Of a stretch of DNA of 64,000 nt, positions 1 to 11,379 are shown piece after piece. A program made the translations under genes and the position numbers. The stretch spans positions 59,578,063 through 59,642,062 of the forward strand of contig OY776120.1 of NCBI GenBank assembly GCA_963675135.1, written 5' to 3'. Position 1 is the stretch's first letter. The number at the start of each line of letters is the position of its first letter. Source of the stretch: Galeopsis tetrahit. Lineage: Eukaryota; Streptophyta; Magnoliopsida; Lamiales; Lamiaceae. Below the pieces are notes generated by a model that saw only the letters and a list, made by a program, of their open reading frames with translations, did not search any database and was not told the DNA's origin.

Positions 1-439
1 CTAAAAAGATTTATATGCAGCAAGCCTTTTTCAGTGACAACACTTTTCTAACCTCTTTATTCACACGGACGCATCACAGTTATTACGCATATTAACACCA
101 TTTCGGATTAAGTGTGTTTTTAGACTCTAAATTTGTTTGTAACTATTTTTCCCTCATTCTTCCCATTTAACCCTCACCTAAAAGATCTCTTAGGGATGGA
201 TTTTAAATCCACCGCCCAAATGCACTCCACTTGTTGGATTAAAAGGCAAATGAAATTGATTTACAAATGGAGATTTTTAAATTAATGGATTTCAAATGCT
301 TATATTTGAGATCATCTTTTTTTAATTAAAATTTAGAAAATTTTAAATCCTCACCAAAATCATGTCTTTTGAGTTTCGAAATCTCATTCTTCTCGCTCTC
401 ACGACTTTCTTAATACTTCTCATCTCAGTCAATCGCCCT

Positions 440-1090
440 TCATTCCCAGCAAACAAACTCCGGTCAACCTTCTCTCTCTCCCCTCTCTCCTATTCTCTCT
501 CATAAGTCTCTCTCTCTCTCCTCTCTTTTTCCCCTTTCTCTCCCCTCACTTTCTCTCTTATCTATCATCTCTTTCTCCTTTCTTCACCATGTCTCTCCAC
601 TCACTTTCTCCCTTTTTCATCTACCTCTCCTCTCTCTCCTCACTTTCTTATCTATCTATCTCTGCACTCTCTCTTCCCTTTCTCCATTTTCCCTCTCTAC
701 TCTCTCTTTCATATGTCCCCATCTTCCTTCTTTCCCCTCTCCCATCTCTCCTCTCTCTCCCCTTAATTTCTTCCTCTCTCACTTTCTCCCTCTCTCTCCC
801 TCCCTCATATCTCATTTCTCTCTTACCCATTATCTTTTTCTATTGTCAATCTCTCATTTCTCACTCTCTCCTCTTCTCACTACCCATTCTTCATTCTCTC
901 TCTCTACACAGTCACACCCCTCTCTATCTCTTCTCTCCCTCCCTCAATTCTCTCATTCTCTTCTCTCTTTATCCACTCTTATCTTTCTCTACCCCCCCCC
1001 CCCCAGCTCTATCTTTATCCTCCCATCCTCTTTCTATATCTTTCATCCTCTCTCTACTCTCTCTCTCTCTTCTCCATTCTTTCTCTATTC
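440..1090. repeat. CT-rich low-complexity tract
   Basis: A dense run of CTCT, TCTCTC and CCCTCT words with almost no purines, including a 14-base run of C near 992-1005. It is the left arm of the inverted-repeat element. Reading frames through it give only Ser/Leu/Pro strings and are not treated as genes. Confidence 0.9.
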
Positions 1091-1304
1091 CCATCAAAAT
1101 GTCACCATCTTTGAATATTTTGAGAGGATGAAGTTTTAATGAATAATTTTCTTCACCAAGGTCATGGTAATTTATAACAAGTTCCTTTGTCCAAGATTTG
1201 ACAATTCAATATTCCTCCATCAAACAAAAGATAATTTTTCATGTGCCTCTGTCTGTGTTCAGTATTTTGTACCAAACTAAACTTACTATTACACACCCAA
1301 ATCT

Positions 1305-2350
1305 TAAGAGAGAGATGAGGGAGAAATGACCGAGTGGAGAGGAGAATGGGAGGGAGTGTGGTGAGAGAGAGACAGAGAGAGATTAAATGGAGAGATGGAG
1401 ACACGGAGAGAGAGGAGAATGAGGTAGACCATTAGGATTTAGTAGAGAGCGAGTGGAGAGAGGAAGGTGAGAAAGAGAGATAGGGGATATAAAGAAGCAA
1501 AAGATGAGAGAGTACAAAGAGCAGAGAAAGAGAGAGAGAGAGAAACGTTTTATAAAGAGACATTAAGAGATTGAGGAGTAAGAGAGAGAAAGATGAGAGA
1601 GAGGGAAGAAATGAGGGAGAGGAGACTGTAATGAGAGAGAAATGGAAGATAGAGTGACAATGAGAGGATGAAATATAGTGCTGTTAAACGAACCGAGCTG
1701 CTCGTGAGCTCGGCTCGGCTCGACTCGTTTGTTAAATGAGCCGAGCTCATTAGATACTCGATTTATTAACGAGTTGACTCGTTTTTCTTTTTATTCCATT
1801 AGGCTCGATAGGCTCGTTAGACTAGTTAACGAGTTGAGTCGAGCTCAAACTTCAAGTACTCAGCTCGGCTCGAATAACAGCTCTAAGATTGAAACAGAGA
1901 AATTGGAGGAGAGAGTAAGGAAAGATGAAAGGAGTGATAGAAATACTGACATGAGATAAAGAGAAAAGCAAGGATGCGAGAGGGGCAAGAAGAAACATGA
2001 GAGAAAAAAGAGAGATGGAGAGAGTGAGAGAGATGGAAGTGGAGAGAGTGGGAAGTTAGGGGGAATAGAGAAAGGATGAGAGAAAAATGAGATAAAGAGG
2101 GAGATTAGATTAGTGTGGGATATAGAAATGAGAGAAAGAGGAAAAAAGAGAGATGGAGAGTGAGAGAGATGGAAGTGGAGAGATAGAGGGAATGGAGAAA
2201 CGAAGAGAGAAAAATGAAAGATAAAGAGGGAGATTAGAGTGGGATATATGTGTGAGAGAGATATAAGTGGAGAGAGTAGAGAGGGGGAAGGAGAGGGATG
2301 AGTGGAGAGAGTAGAGAGAGGGAAGGAGAGAGGGACAGGACAGACAGAGA
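1305..2350. repeat. GA-rich low-complexity tract, complement in character to the CT tract
   Basis: Mostly GAGA, AGAGAG and GGAGAG words, interrupted at 1676-1885 by a GC-richer MITE. Blocks such as the gagagagatggaagtggagag unit recur around 2020-2050 and 2158-2185, so part of it is tandemly duplicated. It is the right arm of the surrounding element. Confidence 0.88.
1676..1885. mobile_element. hAT-like MITE (210 bp) with GAGCCGAGCTC-rich ends
   Basis: The ends are inverted: TAGTGCTGTTAAACGAACCG at the left, against TAGAGCTGTTATTCGAGCCG read inward on the minus strand from 1885. The interior is rich in GAGCTCGGCTCG words, unlike the surrounding GA tract. Starting with TAG and having short AT/GC palindromic ends fits non-autonomous hAT elements. 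The 8-bp flanks (ATGAAATA and AGATTGAA) do not match, so the insertion is old or the borders are slightly off. Confidence 0.55.
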
Positions 2351-2593
2351 GAAATACGGTTTATTTTGGTATATTTACAAGTATGATTACTGAAACATAA
2401 AAAATTTCTAAATTTGTATTGATTTTTACCAATCAACGGATTTCAAATCTATGAATTTGACAAATCCTTTCATAAATTAACAAGGAAGATTTTTTTTTCT
2501 TTCCTTAATTAAGGAAAAATTGATTGAGGGTAAAAAATGTCCGAATTTTAATTTCCTTAATTTTGTTGCAAATCGCTAAAAAGACACTTAATC

Positions 2594-2702
2594 GACGAAG
2601 TTGGATAGCTCAAGTGGTTTGAGCACCACTACCTAGGCTTTAGATCCTGGGTTCGAGTCATGGGGAGGGGAAAAGGGATGGGTATTTAATGTAATTCAAA
2701 AA
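2594..2702 (+). mobile_element. tRNA-derived SINE with 19-bp target site duplication
   Basis: The body contains tRNA-like Pol III promoter boxes: an A box in GGATAGCTCAAGTGG and a B box GGGTTCGAGTC, spaced as in a tRNA gene, followed by an A-rich tail. The flanks are a perfect 19-bp direct repeat, GCTAAAAAGACACTTAATC, at 2575-2593 and 2703-2721. That length and the A-rich tail indicate LINE-machinery retroposition into the end of the adjacent inverted-repeat element. Related copies lie inside the hAT elements near 16.83 and 49.71 kb. It is not a functional tRNA gene because it does not fold to a full cloverleaf. Confidence 0.8.
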
Positions 2703-2858
2703 GCTAAAAAGACACTTAATCTGATACGCAGTTAGTATTTGATCAATTAAGGGCATCAAGATAGCAATTGTTAGATACATGCTGAAACAGTCAGTATGCT
2801 CAACATAAACAGGATTCAAAAAGAGACTAAATGATGCAATTAAAGGAGAGGAACTTAC

Positions 2859-5800
2859 AGTAACATTAGTAGAATTGGACTCGCTAGGATTACTGATATA
2901 TGACAAGCCATTGAGGCGGTCATGGCTTCCACCTAGATGTGGCAGCAGCCGCTTCATGTCACTCATTACCCGTGGAGTGATCTTTTTACCAAAAGAAAAA
3001 TGGGAGATAATGTGTGACATGTTCATCTGAGATGCATCAAATGAATGGGAAGCTGAACGTGCTGATATCACAAGATTCCCAGGAACCTGCAGATACAGAG
3101 AAGAAAATGTTACAAGTGTAAGAATTTATGGGAAAATAGTTTTTAAGCCCTGTAAGTTATCCCATTTTTTGTTCCAATCCCATCGATTTTCACGAATTTA
3201 AAATAGTCCTGCAACTTCAAACTTTTTACATTTTGGTACGGTAACCAACTATAGAAGGTGAAACGTCCGGTTGACGCTGACGTGGCAAAGTATGATTGGT
3301 CAACCAGATGTTTCATCTCTTATGGCTAGTCACCGAACCAAAATGTTGAAAAATCGAATGTTACAGGATTATTTCAATTCGTGAAGGTCGACAAGACCAA
3401 AATCTAAATAAGGGTAACTTATGGGACTAAAAAAAACTATTTTCCCAGAATTTATTTATGCAAATGTCTTTGTATGTATTCATGTGCAAGTGATTCAACA
3501 CTATAATAAGTCTATAGTCCATCGCGAGATGTGTGCCTACCTTTTTAACACGTACGAAACCCTCAATTCTGCACCCTCCTGACAAAGGTGCAGGTCTCTT
3601 TGCATCATCTTTCTTCTCTGCAGTCAGACTATCAGAAGCATTTTGCAACTGCAAAGAGATAGGAGCTACCAAATCCTCCATTGTCTGCAAGGATCACACT
3701 TCATTCAGTTCCTTAAAGAAGGATGATGCAAAAGCCTCTACTTCTCGCAATTAAGCAAGGGAACATATTTACCATAATAGAGTTCCAATGTACATATTTT
3801 CTTTGATATTCTCCATCTAAAGTTTAAGTAATCTCACCTTCACTAGGGTATCTGTGTCTCGGTCACCATAATATGACTCATGCTCGTGGTGGCCATGATC
3901 CTCCCTGTGTACCAAAAAGAGAAAAGGAGGGTTGGGGGGTCATTATTCAAAGAAAATCTAAAGAATGATTTAATAATTTAATTATAACATAGTCAGATTA
4001 CCTCTAGGTCTAAGTATTAATGTACGATTATTTCATCTTATACTCAAGTGACTAACATACTCAAAATAAATTCTAGAATGAAAGGGGGGAGTAGTCTCAA
4101 AGTAATGATAGCTTACCTTACATCACTTCCTTTACGGAAGATGCGAATAGAAGGGTATCCTTGTATGTGATTCCTGCATATTTGTGTTAGGCTTAAAACG
4201 TAGAAGAGAAGATAAAATGTGCCATGAAAGCTTAAGATATAATCCAGTTAAACAGAACAATAAGAAGATATGATCCAGGGAAATTGATTCAGATGAACCA
4301 AATAATGGTGAGAAAACGCTAAAATTATCCTTTTTATCTCCTGTCGTAAAGAAAACAAGAATTACATACATATATATATATATATGTGTGTGTGTGTGGA
4401 GCCTAATCGTGGGTCTCTTATGGAGCCAAACTCAACACAAGTTACAAGTAATCTGACAGAAATTACTAGTAAAGCAAACAAATTACTAGTAACTTGTGTT
4501 TAGTTTGGCTCCATTACTAAATCCACTAGTTGGCCCCATATTATTACTGTATATATGTGTGTGGGGCCATGTGTGTATACTTTATATCAAAAGAAGAAGA
4601 AATATATAATGTACACGGCTATGAACTGGATAGATTTGATCCACATTGTAGATACTTTTCATGTAATTATGCAATACTATGATAATCTACTTCCAACCCC
4701 AGTATTCATTTAAACACAATTTGGAATCACATAATCGTGTGCTTAACTTCTTGTTCAGAAATTTCCTCAAGTTCTATAATTTGATTTCCAGAAATTCTGG
4801 TGTATATAACTTGGTCATCCCACTCAATTACTTCATGTTTAATCCATCATCAAGCAGTATTTCACATCTAAAAGTCTACTCCCTCCGTCCCACAGAAATT
4901 TGCACACTTGCCATATTTGGATGTCCAATACCAATTTGCACTCTCCAAAAAAGGAAATATCTTCATAACCCCCACCCTCAAAATATACGCATATTTACCT
5001 ATATGTCATTACTTTTTCACACTAAATCTACCTTTTTCTTTACTTTATCCATAAAAGTTTACAAATCTACCCTTCAAAATATCACTCATTACACCTTTTC
5101 TTACACATTTCTTAAAATGTGTGCAATCCCAAGGGTGCAAATTCCCTTGGGACGGAGGGAGTATAATTTTTATCCAAATAGGGATCTAATTCCACAAGGT
5201 TGCTGGCAAATTTAACCTCCTCTCAAAAAGTAAATAGAAACTACTATTCTATGTGCAAATCACATCAAAAGACTATGTAATTGGTGTGCTCAGTAACCAA
5301 ATATAAGAAAATAGCTTCGAGAATGGAGGGTTAATGTGCTAACACAATATTATCCAGAACATACCTTCTACACAAATCAACTTCTTCAGTGCAATCAACC
5401 TTGCCCATAAGAATGCGTCCATCAATTTCTGGATCATATCTATAACAAATAAAACTGATGATGAGCTTTTGGGTGTTGTATTTCATAGAAATGCTAGTTG
5501 CTACATCACGGCATAAAGTGGAATCAGAAAATACAGATGAGTTCATTGACCAATTCATGAATAGGAAGAGAAGTTGCACCTTTCTTTTATAATTTTGGCT
5601 GCTTTCTCCCATGAAGGTTTCTGATATGGAAAGAAAGGGAGATGGAAGTGTTACACATCGTATAACCATTCATGATTCAATTGATTTCCCAATCAAAAGG
5701 TTCAAAATCAAGGTTTTGAGAAAGAAATTCAAGGCAAGACAACAATTAAGTTGGTGGGGAATACCAGGCGATTGCTCCAATAGCACCACGGGGCATAAAA

Positions 5801-8800
5801 GTTCACTGCCAAAATAGCATGCCTGTCAAAGAAATATATCCCACACGTGGGGCAGGTAATAAGATGAAACATCAAACATCACCAGCGCACATGTATTCCA
5901 TAAGGTAATAACAGGGATAGAGAACTGTAAATCGGTATCAGTTTACTCACTGGTGTGTAATTCTATCAAAGTTGCGCACATTGAGCGTAACAGAACCTTC
6001 TCCATATTCTTCATCAGCTTCTTCATCATGCCTAATAGCTTTCGTAATTTGTCCTGATTGAAACTCGGAGCCAGTAGGATTTAAGTTTGAATCTATCGAA
6101 TACTTGCGCACAGTCTTAGTAATATTCAGCCTATTCTGAGGAAAAGTGGGCAAAAGTTCAGAAACAGACAGTCTTACTGCATCATGCGAAAAGCATAAGT
6201 GGAAAATGAAACCATTGCAAATTTTGAAATAAATGAGACGTCTAGTAAATTCCTTGTATTTCTTCATATAGAAAAAGTTGAATCATCAGTAAAAGCAGAT
6301 CACAGGTAACTCACAAACCCAAGCATACATAAAGTTGTTACTCAGCCAAAACAGAAATCCACTTCTGATATTTCTGTTTTCAATCATGCAACATATGTAG
6401 CTATCTGCATACGTAATTGACTGGAATTGTTGTAAAAGGTACTAGGCAATGGGTGAGCTGTATAATGGACCTAATTCCCATGGAGGACCAATTTGGGAGA
6501 AATGCAGAGACGGTCAAGGATTGCCAATAAGCTTAATGAACAAATGTCTTCAAATTTAGGAATATATCATTTCATAATAGCTAAATATGATAAATTACTT
6601 TTTCAGAGAAAAATTAAAATATGCAGGATTTATTTTTAATGTTCATGCTCTATTTAATGGGACCTACGGGTTGGGAGGATTCAAACCCCAGACATCCATT
6701 ATAACAAGAAGGCTATGAAAGGAGGTCGTATCCTTCCTCCACCTTGTAATTAGGCAATCCAGAGTCAAGAATGTTTGTCGTAAGCTATAGTTGGGAAGAT
6801 CGATGGAACCACACAACTGCAGAACTATCCAAAGATTTTTCGTTTTTTTTTTTTACATGATATACAAAGATTTTTCTAGAACAATACAATCTTATTATTT
6901 TATCGAGATTATTATTTATCCTAATATTAGGACGATCTGGCATAGAAATAAAATATTTTATAATAGAGGTTATAAATATATCGTAATTAGAGAGCAGGTT
7001 GCACACCTCCTGTATCCAACGGCCACTGCATGGCATCCTCACCCTCTAGAGACTAGATGACACTAATCATGCATCCCAAAATAATTCACCCCCTAACAAT
7101 AGATTAACTCGTCCAATTCACTTCATGACCAAAGTAGAGAAGAGACACCTACAAGACCTCAGAACATTTATGATGTTCTTTACAAAAAGTGGAAGCAAAT
7201 GGGCAAGTTATACCACAAAGACACACTGGCAATAGGCAAAAGTGAAAACTAATTGAAACTGTTTTTCAACCTCCTGTATTCATCCAAAACGACCCTCAGT
7301 AGCTCTGAATGGATATTTTTTCTTACTTCTAGTTAACACCTTCATGCAATTCATTGGAATTAGTTCATCAATCCTTCAAGTTATTAAATCTGCTGCAAGG
7401 TATAGGAAAATTGTATTTGTGACACCCAGTTCAGACATCAAGTCCCTTAATTTCAAATTGAATGCAGATTATTTTGTGTATCTGGTACCAGTTACTTATT
7501 CTTACTCTTAAAACCAGTGAGGCATATGCTAATGAGGTGCTAAAATGACTAAATATCTAACACATACAAGATATTCAAGAACAATCATACATCACATACC
7601 AAAGAATATGATTAAAGATAATATAACCATACACAGCAAACTGTCAATTAGGACCCCTGTTATGTTCCCCACTTTAATGCTGAAAAACTTTATGCAACAT
7701 TTGTATAAGACTCCAAGTCCTGTGCCAATAGGAACAACACTAAATGTGCATCCTTCACCTTGAAGCTGAATGGTGATTCTTAAGTTATTGTGGACAACCC
7801 ACTTAACTTGAGAGAACATAACAAAGTATCATTTTATTTTTTTTGAGAGAACATAACAAAGTATCATTGCTCTCACAGATATGTTATATTTGAAGTCAAG
7901 GAATGGAACTTACTGTGCCCAGAATGTCACTGACATCGACGGATGCAAATTCACAAGACAATGCTGGAAAGCTACAGAGATAATTTAAATCAGTTATCAA
8001 CATAAGCTAAACGCAGCAAGGATGCCCAGAATTCAAGGTAAAAAAGTCAACCATTATAGATTTAAGATTAATGCAGAAATGAGAAAATTGTTTTAAAATG
8101 ATCTTGCATGTTTCAAGTACTGTGGTAATCTAATTATAGAAAGCTGAAGAGATGCTTTGATCTGAAACAGAATGAAGTGAATTCCCAGAGATTGATATTC
8201 TGAGGCTCAATTATAAAGAACGTTGTGGAATATCATCGTTTGTGAAACACACTTTGCTTCATATCTAAGAGGAAAAAGAGAACATAGGCCAAAACTCAAT
8301 TAAATCACGATTATTATTTGGGTGCCAGTAACAAAGGGGTCATCCAGTACATAATCATCAGCAATTATAATAGGACGCCCTCTGCAATTATCGATAGGAA
8401 TGCGAGGCTTCTCCCAGGAAGAGGATTAAATCTACATGACTCTACCAGCACAACGAAACAAAAAAATATGGGACATATGATATTCATGAATATACAGACT
8501 AGAATATTTTAAACAGTGGAAGATTTTTGTACGAGAGAAGGAAACTAAACCATTAATATCAACGTTGATACAGTGGGTTGCAAAGAAGTAAAGTGTTGCC
8601 TCTGAACGGTGATATTGAGTTACCAAATAGTGAAATAGTTCTCAAACTTTAGAAAAAAAATGTTTGTTTGAAATTTAAAATATTTGAAGGACTGGGATAA
8701 AATAACAGAAAGAAAAACAGTTCTGAACTCATATCCACTAGAAAGTACAAAAGTAAAGAACAAATTAATGGCCTCGAAGTATGTACTCCTGACTTGCTGA

Positions 8801-10354
8801 AGGATGGTTGTAATCTTCACAAAACTACCTCAAGGCTTCTTATGCATACTAGATATATATATATATATATATATATATTTACAATAATAAACATCTACCT
8901 TATATTGAAATCAATTCGTAAAAAGTCCCCATCAGAACTCTGGTCAACGATAACTGATGTAGAGGTGCTCACACTGAGATAATCATTCAGTTCCTACATA
9001 TGAGAGCATATCCATAAAGGAGATATAGGACAATGTATCAAGCAAGATGGCGAGAGAGGTATGCCGAAACTTAAACCAAAAGCATAACAAGATTAGATAG
9101 GTATGCCGTGCTGAATAAATCATTAAAAGAACTTTTCCTAAGTTTGTTTATGCAAAAATCCATCAATTGTTGGCGCATAAGATGTAATTTCCTACCATTC
9201 CAAATAAAAAGATCATGGAAAAGGCTGCTATTATTGATAGTCCAGCACCTGATAATGATGCCTCGGTCAAATCCCTGGGAATTTTCCTGCATAGTAGAGA
9301 AAAAAAGGAAAAGGAATTCAGGTCCATGTATTGCTAGTGTAAGTTCCAAGTTTACACCTCAAAGCTATTTCAAAATGTAAGCATTGCTAATACAAATTAC
9401 TTTCAATCCATCACTTTAAAACATCGCAGCGAACCTTATGAAACATCCAGGCTTACAGATTTCAATCTTAATCAACAAGAGCCACCATTTGGCATTTGCA
9501 GGTTTAATACAAACTACAGATTGGTAGTAGCAGAAAGCAAATCCATAATAAAGGGTGTCTTTCATAAGCGTGGATTAAGTTTAACGCTATAAATAATGCA
9601 ATGTATCTAGTAGTTTTATGGTTTATACTTGAAACATGAACGACCCATAAAGCAGACAGCCTTCAACAGATTAAATTTTCTGTACAGTAATAAACCCAGA
9701 GAATGTTTGCTAAAAAGTCGAGATGAGAAATAGAAAAGTGTTACCCAAATGTGTGGATAAACCTATTACCATGCACCAACAAATGGGGAAAGTCAATTGC
9801 AAATTCGCACTGGCTAGCAAGCAGTGAATATGGCAGGACCATCTAATATAATGCATCGTGCAACAAAAATATCACCCGAGTTCACCTACAACAGCTGCAG
9901 CTATTCTAACCATAGCCAATGTAACAAGAGACCATCAAATAAAGAGAATTAAAAAAATTATACCAGACAAGGTGATGCTTGTTCACATGCCACCTCCACC
10001 AGTCAAAATGAAATGCAAGTGATACACCGTTGTTCTTACAATAAATATTTTTCCAGTAAACAACCAGAAATAAGAAACGTCAAATTCCACGGTACCATAC
10101 GCATAATAGACAATACACAGCATCTATACTTCGAATGCAAGAAAAGGGCGAAAACGATCAAAACAAAATGCTAAAAGCCAGCTAGTTTGACATCCAGAAA
10201 TGATCTAATAGAGTTGAAGATTATAAATTCAACAAGACACAGAAACGAGAATACAGAAGCTTCCATCAAATTGCAATAAAATGTGAACGGTAGCGAAAAG
10301 GGGAGGAGCTCACCTGTAAAAATCAATGGATTTGATTTTACTGGTGGAAACCAT
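2859..10354 (-). CDS. PDIL5: Protein disulfide isomerase-like protein, PDIL5-3/5-4 type (12 exons, 3' part outside window)
   Basis: Exons on the minus strand are 10314-10354, 9196-9286, 8899-8993, 7914-7971, 5951-6135, 5765-5822, 5580-5620, 5365-5439, 4117-4173, 3838-3904, 3541-3684 and 2859-3086. All have GT/AG borders and the phases add up to 380 codons with no stop. The product starts MVSTSKIKSIDFYR, has a membrane segment at about residues 27-44, a lumenal ERGIC-type N domain (NRLNITKTVRKYSID), and a thioredoxin domain with APWCYWS (Cys170, Ser173). The SFDASQMNMSH region of the COPII-vesicle-coat-like C domain follows. Family members are about 480 residues, so about 100 residues including the second membrane segment are missing left of exon 12. 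They may lie beyond the inverted-repeat element or be lost. The family acts in oxidative folding and cargo traffic in the ER/Golgi. The start is the first ATG after the untranslated leader. Confidence 0.92.
3130..3446. mobile_element. Mutator-type MITE in PDI intron 11
   Basis: The 317-bp element begins GGGAAAATAGTTTTTAAG and ends CTTAAAAACTATTTTCCC-like on the opposite strand, giving terminal inverted repeats of about 30 bp. It is flanked by perfect 9-bp duplications, AGAATTTAT, at 3121-3129 and 3447-3455. A 9-bp duplication with long inverted ends is the Mutator signature. It has no coding capacity and lies between two intact splice junctions, so splicing is probably unaffected. Confidence 0.85.
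4420..4514. repeat. Hairpin-forming MITE remnant
   Basis: Two arms of about 34 bases (from ATGGAGCCAAACTCAACAC to the complementary segment ending GTTTGGCTCCAT) flank a short loop. It lies in PDI intron 8, next to a TA/TG simple repeat (about 4370-4400). It would fold into one long stem. Confidence 0.65.
4879..5161. mobile_element. Stowaway-type MITE (Tc1/Mariner)
   Basis: Terminal inverted repeats CTCCCTCCGTCCC and GGGACGGAGGGAG flanked by TA on both sides (4877-4878 and 5162-5163) are diagnostic of Stowaway. It is 283 bp long, with internal words such as TTTGCACACTTGCC shared with the copy at 52333. It lies in PDI intron 8. Confidence 0.93.
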
Positions 10355-10560
10355 GGTTAATCAATCGTGAATCTCCGGAGAAATGGGTAAAATCTCTGAA
10401 GAAGAAGGGAAATCAGACAGATCTGGGAAAAGGGGTCAAGAACGAAAGCAAACGCATTCGCTTTCGTTTCGATGGGGATCAGTGTATGTGGAGTCGTATG
10501 CAGTGTGAGAGATTTAAGCAGGGGGTTATAATTAATAAATATATTTAAGTAGTATTAGTC
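10355..10560 (-). promoter_or_regulatory. Leader and core promoter of the PDI-like gene
   Basis: Upstream of the start codon on the minus strand is a TC-rich leader of about 140 bases. A TATA-like stretch, TTAAATATATTTATTAA, lies at roughly 10531-10547, which would place transcription start near 10500. This is inference from spacing and composition; no transcript evidence is available. Confidence 0.5.
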
Positions 10561-10849
10561 ACTCTAGGAGGAGGGTTAAATGGTTATTGGCAATAAATGG
10601 AAATTAGTTAATGGCAAAAAAATGGAAATAAGATCAAGTCTGCCACTATATGTCCGTGCGATATTTGTGGTTTTTAACCAATTAAATCTAGGGGAAAAAA
10701 TCAATTTAGCACCTAATTTTTCTTATCTAGCAGCAAAAAAAAATATGGAATTTAGATCCGGTTTGCCACTGTATGTCTTTTTTTTTTAAGTTTTTTTTTT
10801 GGGATATAGAAACTGTCACGACATAACCGCATGAGAGGTTCAAATCATG
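10561..10849. other. Intergenic, A/T-homopolymer-rich, with a short direct repeat
   Basis: No gene is seen. Two diverged copies of a segment ending in TGCCACTRTATGTC lie near 10621-10654 and 10741-10777, separated by runs of A and T. Confidence 0.6.
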
Positions 10850-11296
10850 AGGAACACATGTTTCTAATCCACAAAGAAATATATGCTCCAACAAGCTTGA
10901 GGGAAAGGAGAGTTAAGCGCCGCTTCGCCAAAGAATGCGCTCGCTTGTCAAATGCTCTTGATGAAAATGAGACATCGCACACCATGACATCATTGAGGGC
11001 CTTCAAAGCATCCTCAAGAACAAAGTCATCTGGGCTGAGAACATGAGGTTCTCAGCATTCTTGGTAATATTCACCGCATTTAAACAGTCTGTAAAGACCG
11101 AAATTTTGTTTAATCTCATTTCCTTGCAGTTTGAGATTCCTTTTGCAATAGCTTGCAACTCGCCCCCTACCACTGAGCCTGGTGCGTCAATTCTCAAGAA
11201 GCCCACTGCACAGAGTTCACGATCTTGCTTGCCAATAACGTAACCAATGCCATAGATTCCCTTGTCTTCATCCAATGTCGCATTTGTTTTCACCTA
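10850..11296 (-). pseudogene. LINE / non-LTR RNase H domain remnant
   Basis: The minus-strand frame starting at 11293 encodes an RNase H-like fold typical of plant non-LTR elements (RVT_3): GYVIGKQDRELCAVGF, then GGELQAIAKGI, then VFTDCLNAVN with the catalytic-type Asp, and a downstream remnant near 10860-10930 resembling the conserved HxLAK tail. It is interrupted by a stop near 11003 and has no upstream reverse transcriptase on this strand, so it is a fragment. It faces away from the LINE piece starting at 11392. Confidence 0.7.
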
Positions 11297-11379
11297 ATAG
11301 TCAGATCCATGAAGCCTACCCAGATTTGAGGCAGCTCCCGTCTGCCTCCCACCATCCAAATCCAATCTGATCTGAGCAG

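Larger units (their letters stand above)
104..2593. mobile_element. Terminal-inverted-repeat element with CT-rich and GA-rich arms
   Basis: The left end reads GGATTAAGTGTGTTTTTAG (near 104-122). The right end, read on the minus strand from 2593, is GATTAAGTGTCTTTTTAG, so the ends are near-perfect inverted repeats. Inside the left end the plus strand is pyrimidine-rich for about 650 bases (roughly 440-1090). After a 200-base spacer it becomes purine-rich (about 1305-2350), so the two arms could pair over long stretches. No convincing coding region is seen; the open frames here are low-complexity Ser/Leu or Arg/Glu artefacts. It lies downstream of PDI exon 12, probably in the next intron. The superfamily is uncertain and no clear target duplication was found. 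Confidence 0.45.

Noticed and set aside
589..1139. Open frames of 98-180 codons on the plus strand
   Set aside because: They are Ser/Leu/Pro strings generated by the CT tract, with no family resemblance.
2611..2665. A possible tRNA gene (A and B boxes)
   Set aside because: Box spacing is tRNA-like, but acceptor and anticodon stems do not form, an A-rich tail follows and 19-bp duplications flank it, so it is a SINE.
10831..11243. Plus-strand frames of 66-71 codons near 10.8-11.2 kb
   Set aside because: They are antisense to the RNase H remnant and show no similarity of their own.
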